Origin: Congregicoccus sp964517665 | Lineage (GTDB): Bacteria > Verrucomicrobiota > Verrucomicrobiia > Opitutales > Opitutaceae | Reading direction: 5' to 3' | Length of the DNA stretch: 40,599 nt | Assembly (NCBI GenBank): GCA_964517665.1 | Contig: CAZFCY010000016.1 | Span: forward strand, 1 to 40,599 | Part shown: piece by piece, positions 28,001-35,100 of the stretch | How positions within the stretch are numbered: position 1 is the stretch's first letter | Layout: every line of letters begins with the position of its first letter | Translations under genes and position numbers: made by a program | The notes under the pieces: generated by a model | Databases searched by the model: none | What the model was told of the DNA's origin: nothing | The model's input: only the letters and a program-made list of their open reading frames with translations

Positions 28001-28337
28001 GCGCGATCTGTTCCGGCTTCAGCGTCTTGTGCGAACTGGGCGGCGGCATCCGCTCGTTGTCGTCGGTCGATTCGATCCTCTGCACGAGCGGGCTCTTGTC
28101 GGGCCTGCCGGGAACGATCGCCGGGCCGCCCTCCTTGCGCGGAGCGAAAGCATATTCCGCGCGATCGAGCCGCAGCTCGGCCTCGCGCGAGCCGGGATCC
28201 GCGCCATGGCACGCATAGCAGTTCTCCGCGAGAACCGGCTGGACGCGCTCGTTGAACGAAAGCGCTTTATCCGCGCCGGCTGCCGTGACGGCCGCGAGCA
28301 AAGTCACCGCAAGGCTCGAAATAACCAAAGGAGACAT
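25002..28337 (-). CDS. Planctomycete-type cytochrome / DUF1549 / LamG / DUF1553 protein
   Basis: A 1111-residue exported protein. It has a signal peptide, then a cytochrome c site C40-x-x-C43-H44 (CYACHG) with the PSCyt1 body. DUF1549 (about 140-350) includes a second CAACHDHKFDP motif. A concanavalin-like LamG insertion (about 425-690) contains a Pro/Glu/Ala-rich linker. DUF1553 follows (about 790-1080), with RVTVNRMWQEVFGRGLVE and PERARTNTPLQAFVTMND. The ATG at 28337 directly precedes the signal sequence; an ATG at 28391 adds 18 unconvincing residues. It heads the DUF1501 and DUF2231/LRR genes. The family is abundant in Verrucomicrobiota/Planctomycetota; a role in polysaccharide attachment or oxidation is often suggested but not shown. 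Confidence 0.9.
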   Translation of the reverse strand: MSPLVISSLAVTLLAAVTAAGADKALSFNERVQPVLAENCYACHGADPGSREAELRLDRAEYAFAPRKEGGPAIVPGRPDKSPLVQRIESTDDNERMPPPSSHKTLKPEQIALLRQWVAGGAEYEEHWSFIAPTRPAAPAIAGTARGVARNPIDAFVFARLAKEGLEPSPEADRRSLIRRVTLDLTGIVPTPKEVAAFVADQSPDAYEKLVDRLLASPRHGEHRARYWLDYARYADTHGLHFDNYRSIWPYRDYVIRAFNANKPFDQFVREQLAGDLLPARTFDELIATGFVRSNVTTNEGGTIPEEIYVNQTRDRVEAFGATFLGLTTGCAACHDHKFDPITQKDHFGLAAFLGNTAEKAWDANVADPAPVLRLPEEKNRATAEYVLKAHAELQAKLDARSARARELTGEWLAAGNRPQPVSTEGLELRLRCDEGEGDMIKNSAPAAKATGFQADINPLVWGEKSWLWPSMRMNTFSRINLGDHGDVEADDKFSAGGWVMLRGKPGGRGGNGTGNGSMLARMGDEARKGGAGWDVYQEDEHFIVNLLPAIETPEPAADTVRPETTKEADANTPAPVEAAPIDPRAQKTPKPKRGIQVATRSAFPRDEWAHVFFTYDGSRKSRGLKLYINGAPAETDTRLDSLSEEDSIRTDAAMHLGQRDDCLPLREARFQDVRFYKRMLEPEEVARLPFEDVAAEIVAREPDPAKWTTDESFVVAKKFFLGQMDSETIALTAAVASHEEALEALTRDGTPTLIAKEKPSPAYADVLKRGDYYARLERVGPSTPHFLPPLPPGVPANRRGLAEWLLSPEQPLMARVTVNRMWQEVFGRGLVETAGDFGIMGGHPSHPKLLDWLAVEFRESGWDVKRFYRLLVTSATYRQSAVVTPERLAKDAENKLLSRGPRFRMDGEALRDSALAASGLLVEKIGGPPVKPYQPPGIWEEVAMPESDTKTYAQDEGEGLYRRSVYTFWKRASPPPGLETFDAPSREVVCPERARTNTPLQAFVTMNDPQWVEAARKLAERAIQAAATPKERIDFLARTTLARSLTVEETALILRGAEKFQARFAADAESAKALLAVGQSNADATLAPAEIAAWAVVASQFLNLDEFLTK

Positions 28338-28596
28338 CGTGGGGGGAAGGGGACGAAGAGCATCGCGGGATGCCTGATCCAGGCTGGGCAAACGAAGATG
28401 ACAGGCAAGACATTGTCGCGCAAACGAAGGAGTGCAATGGATCGACCGGAGGCCATGGGGCGCGCCGCCAGACTCGGAAGCTGCGCGCCTTCAGCGCGTT
28501 GTTTTGCGCGTGCTCGATGCCGGCCTCGATCCTCACGCATTTTCGCCGCGAGTGGGGCCACGTCAGGAGCTTGAGCGCCCGCGAAGGCTCTCAACT
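28338..28596. other. Intergenic spacer without recognisable gene
   Basis: The spacer lies between the S9 peptidase (ends 28597) and the DUF1553 gene (starts 28337). It contains ggcgcgccgccagactcggaagctgcgcgcc-like repetitive sequence and short minus-strand frames (up to 96 codons) that resemble nothing I recognise. It probably includes the promoter for the cytochrome/DUF1501 genes. Confidence 0.4.
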
Positions 28597-30675
28597 TCAG
28601 TTTTTCCGACCACTATCGTTGATGGAGGACAACGCCTCCGCCAGCCCCGGGATCTGCTCCGCGCCTTCGGGGACCCGCAGCGAGGCGCCCTCGAAATCAT
28701 CGCCGACCGGTTCGAAACGGCCGCCGAGACAGTGGGCGAGGAATGCCTCGGCGACGGCGTTGAACGACATGCTGTTTTCCGGACGCGCGAAGCCGTGGCC
28801 CTCGTCGGGATATAACACATACGTCACGGGAATGTTTTTCGCCTTCATGGCTGCGACGATCTGATCCGACTCGGCCTGCTTCACGCGGGGATCGTTCGCG
28901 CCCTGGCCGATCAAGAGCGGGCGGATGATCGCGCCGGCGCGGTGGAGCGGCGAGCGCTCAGCGAGCAGCTTGCGGCCCTCCTCCGTGTCGATATCGCCAA
29001 TTGCGCGCGCGAACTGCGCCCGCGCCGCCTCCCAATACGGCGGGATGGTGTCGAGCAGCGTTTCCAGGTTTGCCGGACCCACGATGTCCACGCCGCACGC
29101 AAATACATCCGGCGTAAAGGTGAGCCCGACGAGCGTAGCGTAGCCGCCGTAGGAGCCGCCCATGATTGCGATCCTGTCCCTGGGCGCGATCTCTTCGGCG
29201 ATCGCCCAGTTTACGGCGTCGATCAAATCGTCGTGCATCCGGCCGGCCCATTCCTTGTCGCCGGCGCGGACGAAGCCTTTTCCAAATCCGGTGGAGCCGC
29301 GGAAGTTGACCGACAACACCGCGTATCCGCGATTCGCCAGCCACTGGTGCATGCTGTTATATCCATAGCCGTCGCGCCCCCAGGGTCCGCCGTGCACGAG
29401 CAGGACCATCGGCACGGGTTGTTCGGGCCGGCCATCGGCGTTGGCATCGGCGCCCTCAGGCAGGCTGAGATAGGAAACAAGCGTGAGTCCGTCGCGCGCG
29501 CTGATCTCCAGGGGATGCATCGGCACGAGCGGCCTGCCTTCCAGTTCCGGGCGGCCGGTGAAGAGCGGGGTGAGCTTCCGGGCGCCGCGGTCGTAGAGCA
29601 GGTGGGCGGCGGGAGCGGTCGCGTCGCTGCGGCCGATGATCCAGAGCCGGTCGTCCTGTGTGCGGCTGCCGGGATTCCATTCGCCTTCGACATGGCTGTC
29701 GAGAAACGCGAAATCGTCCGCGATCGCCGCGTCCAGCGCGTGCCATTCGTTGCGCAGATAATTGGTCCGGCAGGCCTCGACGCGACCGGTCACCGGATGA
29801 TACAGCGCGCCGCCGATATCCACGCGGTCGCTTTCAGCAAGGATCGTTTCGTCGCCGCTGGCGACGTCGATCGCCTTCAACACCGCTTTGTCGCGCCCGC
29901 GGCTGTCGCGCATATACAGTGTTTTTCCGTCCTGGGTGAGTCCCGCGATGCCGGTGTTCGAGCTGTCCTCGTATTCGACGCTCATGGCGGCCTCGAGCGC
30001 GCCGCCCTCCGGATCGAACTTCAGGAGATCCCAGCCGCCGTCCGGCCGCGAACGCGTGGCGTAGCGGAGTTGCAGGCCGTCATCCACAATATATCCGGAC
30101 AGGCTCTCTTTGTTCTCGTGCAACAGGCTGAGTTCGCCGGTCGTTATATTCAAGAGCCAGGCGTCGTGCCAGCGCGCGTCGCGGTTGTTGAGGCCGATGA
30201 CGACCTCGTCGGGCCGTGTCCAGCTCGCGGCATAAAGCAGGACGCGAGTCTTCGGAAAATCCGTCAGCGCGCGGATGGCGCCTGTTTGGGCGTTCACCGC
30301 ATAGGCGAGAAAGTTTTCATCGCCGCCCGTGTCTTGCACATACAGGAGGTCGTTGCCATTGCGGGCCCAGAAGTAGCCGCGGAGCGGGCGTGTCTTTTCC
30401 GCGGTGAGCGGTCGCGCTTCGTCGAGCCTGTCGACTGGCGAGACCCAGAGATTCATCACGCCGTCGCGCGGGGCGAGAAACGAGAGCATCGTCCCATCCG
30501 GGCTCAATTGGGGCGAGCTGCGGCTCGGATTGCCGAACAACAACTCACGCGGGATGATCTCCGCTTCCGCGGCGGACGTTGCGGCGCTGCCGACCGAAAC
30601 CGTGATGACCGTGGATAGGGCCAGCGCGCCGAAGAGACCGCGGCAGCTCGAAAGAATGAGCGAGGATGTTTTCAT
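28597..30675 (-). CDS. S9-family serine peptidase (prolyl oligopeptidase type), exported
   Basis: A 692-residue peptidase. A signal peptide (about 1-36) is followed by an N-terminal beta-propeller (WD40/DPP-like, about 45-400) and a C-terminal alpha/beta hydrolase domain. The triad is visible: nucleophile S508 in GGSYGGY, Asp in QGANDPRVK, and His in DEGHGFARP. Such enzymes cleave short peptides, often after proline or alanine, in the periplasm. The ATG at 30675 starts the signal sequence; the upstream extension to 30744 is not credible. It is the first gene of the minus-strand series, with a 259-base gap before the DUF1553 gene, so it may be a separate transcript. Confidence 0.92.
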   Translation of the reverse strand: MKTSSLILSSCRGLFGALALSTVITVSVGSAATSAAEAEIIPRELLFGNPSRSSPQLSPDGTMLSFLAPRDGVMNLWVSPVDRLDEARPLTAEKTRPLRGYFWARNGNDLLYVQDTGGDENFLAYAVNAQTGAIRALTDFPKTRVLLYAASWTRPDEVVIGLNNRDARWHDAWLLNITTGELSLLHENKESLSGYIVDDGLQLRYATRSRPDGGWDLLKFDPEGGALEAAMSVEYEDSSNTGIAGLTQDGKTLYMRDSRGRDKAVLKAIDVASGDETILAESDRVDIGGALYHPVTGRVEACRTNYLRNEWHALDAAIADDFAFLDSHVEGEWNPGSRTQDDRLWIIGRSDATAPAAHLLYDRGARKLTPLFTGRPELEGRPLVPMHPLEISARDGLTLVSYLSLPEGADANADGRPEQPVPMVLLVHGGPWGRDGYGYNSMHQWLANRGYAVLSVNFRGSTGFGKGFVRAGDKEWAGRMHDDLIDAVNWAIAEEIAPRDRIAIMGGSYGGYATLVGLTFTPDVFACGVDIVGPANLETLLDTIPPYWEAARAQFARAIGDIDTEEGRKLLAERSPLHRAGAIIRPLLIGQGANDPRVKQAESDQIVAAMKAKNIPVTYVLYPDEGHGFARPENSMSFNAVAEAFLAHCLGGRFEPVGDDFEGASLRVPEGAEQIPGLAEALSSINDSGRKN

Positions 30676-30998
30676 GGGGGGCAAGCCTGAACAGGCTGAG
30701 TCTACGGAAATTGAACCTTGCCGCGCGAGGGAATCAAACGCCAAACCACAGGTGCGTTGGGAACAGACGGGAGGACAGGCGGCTCGCTCTGCCCGCGATG
30801 AGAGGCAGGCTGTGCTCCGCCTCCTGACGTCGGCTGCTGCATCCAGGAGCGGATGGCCAGGAGTGCCGGCTCACCCATCCATTCCCAATTGCGCCCGAAA
30901 ACCACAGGCCCCGGCGTTGCCACGTTGTGGGCGGCGCCGCCCCCCGATTTTCGCACTCGCTGCTGGCGTCGGCGCGGATGGCGAACGAGGATCGCGTC
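30676..30998. other. Divergent intergenic region
   Basis: A 323-base gap between the S9 peptidase (-) and the rhomboid gene (+). It holds two aaaccacagg words (about 30753 and 30899) and several short GC hairpins, but no convincing ORF, RNA gene or promoter pair. It looks like REP-type spacer sequence. Confidence 0.45.
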
Positions 30999-31796
30999 AT
31001 GATGGGAAGGCTCTCCGCTGCTGTCTGCACTCTGGCGATCGCGAACGTGATCGTCTTCCTCGCCCGGCTGCTCGCGCCGGGGATGTCCGGGACGATGGTC
31101 GCGCAACTGGCCTTCTGGTTTCCGCTCAACGAACACTTCGGCTGGTGGCAGTTCGTGAGCTACATGTTCATGCACGGCGGTTACGGCCACATCCTCTTCA
31201 ACATGTTCGCGCTGGTGTCGTTCGGCGTTCCACTGGAGCGCTTGTGGGGCGCGCGCAAGTTCCTCGTGCTTTATTTTCTCTGCGGCATCGGCGCGGCGGC
31301 GATCCACACGGGCGTGGGCTGGATGGAGTTTCAATCGATCCACGCGCGGCTCGTCGAGGCGGGCGTGCCGGCTCCCGAGATCGATCTCATGCTGAAAACG
31401 GGACGCTATATCGGCCCCGTAAATGATCCCGCCGCGCAGGAGGCGATGGTGGAGTTGTATCGTATCCATGCGACCCCGATGGTGGGCGCGTCCGGCGCGA
31501 TTTATGGGGTGCTCGTGGCCTTCGGATTTCTCTATCCGAACGCAAGGCTCGCCCTGTTGTTTCTGCCCGTGCCGGTCGCGGCGAAGTATTTCATTCCCGG
31601 CCTGCTGGCGCTGGATCTCCTCTCCGGCGTGACCGGCTTTTCGCTCATGGGCGGCGGCATCGCGCATTTCGCGCACCTCGGCGGCGCTTTGATCGGCGCG
31701 CTGCTGATGTGGCATTGGCGAAACCAGGAACGCCGTTCGGGTCACGCCGTCGGGCGGCCCGGCGGCGGCTTGTGGCGCGACGAGCGGGGTTATTGA
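30999..31796 (+). CDS. Rhomboid-family intramembrane serine protease
   Basis: A 265-residue membrane protein with about six helices. The rhomboid signature is present: HGGYGHILFNMFALVSFG (helix 2 with the conserved Asn/His region), nucleophile S165 in GASGAIYG, and H226 in HFAHLGG. A roughly 55-residue loop precedes the serine helix, similar to rhomboids of Bacteroidota/Verrucomicrobiota. I start at the ATG of 30999, which has GAGGA 7 bases upstream; earlier in-frame ATGs at 30927 and 30978 lack a ribosome site. Substrates are unknown. Confidence 0.88.
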   Translation: MMGRLSAAVCTLAIANVIVFLARLLAPGMSGTMVAQLAFWFPLNEHFGWWQFVSYMFMHGGYGHILFNMFALVSFGVPLERLWGARKFLVLYFLCGIGAAAIHTGVGWMEFQSIHARLVEAGVPAPEIDLMLKTGRYIGPVNDPAAQEAMVELYRIHATPMVGASGAIYGVLVAFGFLYPNARLALLFLPVPVAAKYFIPGLLALDLLSGVTGFSLMGGGIAHFAHLGGALIGALLMWHWRNQERRSGHAVGRPGGGLWRDERGY

Positions 31797-31869
31797 CGCC
31801 ACCGGCGCCCCGCGGCCCGAAACGCGCGCATGGGACATGCGCGGCCACCTTTCGCCTGCTGTCGCCGGT

Positions 31870-32030
31870 CGTCCGGCAGAGTGCGATTGGAAATGATGGT
31901 CGCGCCGGGTTGGAGTTTGGAGTTCCGGCTTCAGCCGGTCCGACCTGCCGCCTGAAGGCGGAACTCCGAACTCGACACGCGTTCTCCCTGCGCGGCAGCC
32001 ATCGCGTCCAATCGCGCTCCGTCCGGCAGA
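31870..32030. mobile_element. MITE-like nested palindrome with apparent 11-bp target-site duplication
   Basis: CGTCCGGCAGA occurs as an exact direct repeat at 31870-31880 and 32020-32030. Between them lie imperfect terminal inverted repeats (agtgcgattgga side near 31880-31899, mirrored near 31999-32018, 16/20 identical). Inside is a second inverted pair, 31913-31938 and 31948-31973 (23/26 identical), with core gagttccggcttcagccgg. No coding capacity. Direct repeats outside inverted repeats are the mark of a transposed element. It ends about 100 bases before the helicase-nuclease start. The rest of the 31797-32132 gap shows no gene. Confidence 0.65.
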
Positions 32031-32132
32031 ACGACCGCGCGCAGTGTTGATCCGCGCCGCGCCCGCGCCCATGTTCACCCGCGAAGGCGCGGGGAAAGTC
32101 CGCGCCTGGATCTCAGCGCAGCATCGAGAATC

Positions 32133-35100
32133 ATGCACGAATCCACATCCGAATCCGACCCGCTCGACCCGACCGAAAAGCAGCCCGACGCCCATGATCC
32201 GACGCTGACCCTGACCGCGAGTTGCGACCGGGCGATCAACCACGCCTTCCAGCAGAACGCGATTCCCGTGGTGAAGGAGCTGCGCCTCCAGAACGGCGCC
32301 ACGCCGCGCAAGGATCTCGTCATCCGGATCACGACGGAGCCCGCGTTCGCCACGCCGGTGGAGTTGCGGCTCCAAAGCCTCGACGCCGGCGGCGGGTTTC
32401 GCGTCGCGCCGCTCGATCTCGATCTCGGCCACGACTTTCTCGCCGGCTTGAACGAAAAGGTCTCCGGCTGGTTGAAGATCGAAGTGCTCGAAGGCGACGC
32501 CGTCGTCGCCTCGCGAAGCGAACCGATCGCCCTGCTCGCGCGCAACGAATGGTGCGGGCTGGTCGCGCTGCCCGAGATCCTCGCCGCCTTCATCCTGCCC
32601 AACGATCCGGCGGTGATGACGATTCTCGATCGCGCGTCGGACCTGTTGCGCGAAAACACCGGCCGCGCCGGCTTCAACGGTTATCAGGACAAAAGCCGCA
32701 AGCGCGCGTGGGAGCAGATCGCCGCGATCTATCGGGCGATCGCCGGATTCGGCATTCGTTATATCAATCCGCCCGCGAGCTTCGAGAACACCGGCCAGAA
32801 GGTTCGCTTCCCATCCGACATCCTCGCGCAGCGCTTCGGAACCTGCCTCGATCTCGCGCTCCTCTTCGCCGCCTGTTGCGAGCAGGTCGGGCTGCATCCG
32901 CTCATCCTCGTGCACGAAGGCCATGCCTATGCCGGATGCTGGCTGCTCGATCGCACGCTGGCCGAGCCGGCCGGCGACGACCTGCAGCACATCCGCAAGC
33001 TCGAGACCGACGAGTTGATCACCGTCCTCGAGACGACGCATCTCGCGAGCGAGTCGGCCGGCACGCTCGGCGACGCCGAGTTTCTCGCCCGCCCGCATCT
33101 TCAGACCACACTGCCCTTTCGTCTCGCGCTCGACGTGCGCCGCGCGCGCATCGCCCGCATCCATCCGCTTCCGATTCCCGGCCAGCCCGGCGACGCCGCC
33201 ACCGCGACGCCCGCGGACGGCGCGTCCCCGCCGGCCAACGGCATCGGCGAACGCGAGTTTCTCGCCCCACTCGAGGCCGCGCCTCCGTCCCCCACCCGGC
33301 CGGCCACGCGCATCGATCAATGGAAAAGCCGGCTGCTCGACCTCAGCCTGCGCAACCGTCTCCTCAACTTCAAGGAGACCAAAACCACCATCCGCATCCT
33401 TTCCGCGTCGCCCGAGCACGTGGAGGACGAACTCGCCGCCGAACGCAGGCTCTCGCTCCAGCCCAGGCCGAGGCTGATGGGCGAAAACGATCCGCGCGAC
33501 GCCGCCACCTACACCAAACAACAGCACGCCGACGCGATCGCGGAGCATTTGCGCGACGAACTCGCGCACGGCCGCCTGCGCACCGCGCTCGATCCATCGG
33601 AGCACGCCCGCCGGCTCACCGGGCTTTACCGCGCCGCCCGCACCGCGATCGAGGAAAACGGAGCCAGCACGCTCTTCGCCGCCGTCGGTCTCCTCGAGTG
33701 GCGCGAGACCGAGCACAGCGACCGCGTGCTGCGCGCGCCGCTCCTGCTCGTGCCGGTGGAGTTGACGCGCAAATCCGTCCTCGAAGGCTTCAGCCTCCGC
33801 CGCATCGACGAGGACACGCGCCTCAACGTCACGCTCATGGAAATGCTCCGCCAGCACTTCCAGAAGGAAATCCCGGGCCTCGATCCGCTGCCCGAGGACG
33901 ACAACGGCGTCAACGTCACCCGTGTCCTCCAGCTCTTCCGCGACGCCGTCCGCGAGCTGCCGGGCTGGGAGGTGAAGACGGAGGTCTGGCTCGGCCAGTT
34001 TTCGTTCACCAAGTTTCTTCTTTGGAAGGACCTCAGCGACCGGCTCGACGCCCTCACGCAAAACCGCGTCGTGCGGCACCTCGTCCACGACGCCGGCGCG
34101 CCGTATCCAAATTTCCATGACGACATCCGGCCGCGCGAACTCGACGACAGGTTTCATCCGCGCGATGTCTTCTGCCCGCGCAGCGCCGACTCCTCGCAGC
34201 TCGCCGCCGTCATGGCCGCCGCCGCCGGGCACGACTTCGTCCTCGAGGGCCCGCCCGGCACCGGAAAATCGCAGACGATCACGAACATCGTCGCGCACTG
34301 CCTCGCGCACGGGAAACGCGTTCTCTTCGTCGCCGAAAAACGGGCCGCGCTCGACGTCGTTCACCGCCGCCTGCGCGAGGAGGGCCTGGAGCCGTTCTGC
34401 CTCGAGCTGCATTCCAACAAGACCGGCAAGGCCGGCGTGCTCGCGCAATTCGACCGCAGCCTGAAGTTCGTTCACGAAACGGGCCCCGGCGATTGGGAGC
34501 GCCGCGCCGCGGAACTGGAGCGATTGCGCGCCGCGCTCAACAACTACGCCCGCGCGCTGCACCACAACCACCCGTGCGGACTCAGCGCGTATCAATGCCT
34601 CGACCACCTGCTTCCGCGGCAGAATGAACCGACCGCGCGGCTCGAAGACTGGCCGGAAATCCTCGAGACCTCCGCGGAGTCGATCGAGCGCGCCCGCGAA
34701 CTCGCCCGGCTGATGCAGGAACGCTCGCGCCCGCTCGTGCCGCTGGTCGATCACCCGCTCGCCCCGCTGGCCTGCGAAGCATGGACGCCCGCCTGGGCCG
34801 AGCGCGCGCTCGATCGCATGCGCGAACTCGGCGCCCTCGTCCAGTCCGCCATCGACGCGACGAACGATCTGCGCGCCTGGATGCACGGCGCCTCCGCTCC
34901 GGTTTCGCGCGACGATCTCGCCAACCTGCTCGCGCTCGTGGAAAGTCTCCTCGCGCCCGAGCCGGTGGGCGCCGGCTTCGCCACGACGAACTGGACCGAA
35001 CTCGCGGCCGATCTCGATCTCTGGATCGCGCACGCGAGCGAACGCGCGGAGCTGCGCGTGAAACTCGCCGGCTACGACGAAACCCGGCTGCTCGCGCTCG

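Noticed and set aside
28304..28594. 96-codon minus-strand ORF in the spacer before the DUF1553 gene
   Set aside because: The translation is unrecognisable, runs into the DUF1553 signal-peptide region and has no ribosome site; it looks like repeat-derived spacer.
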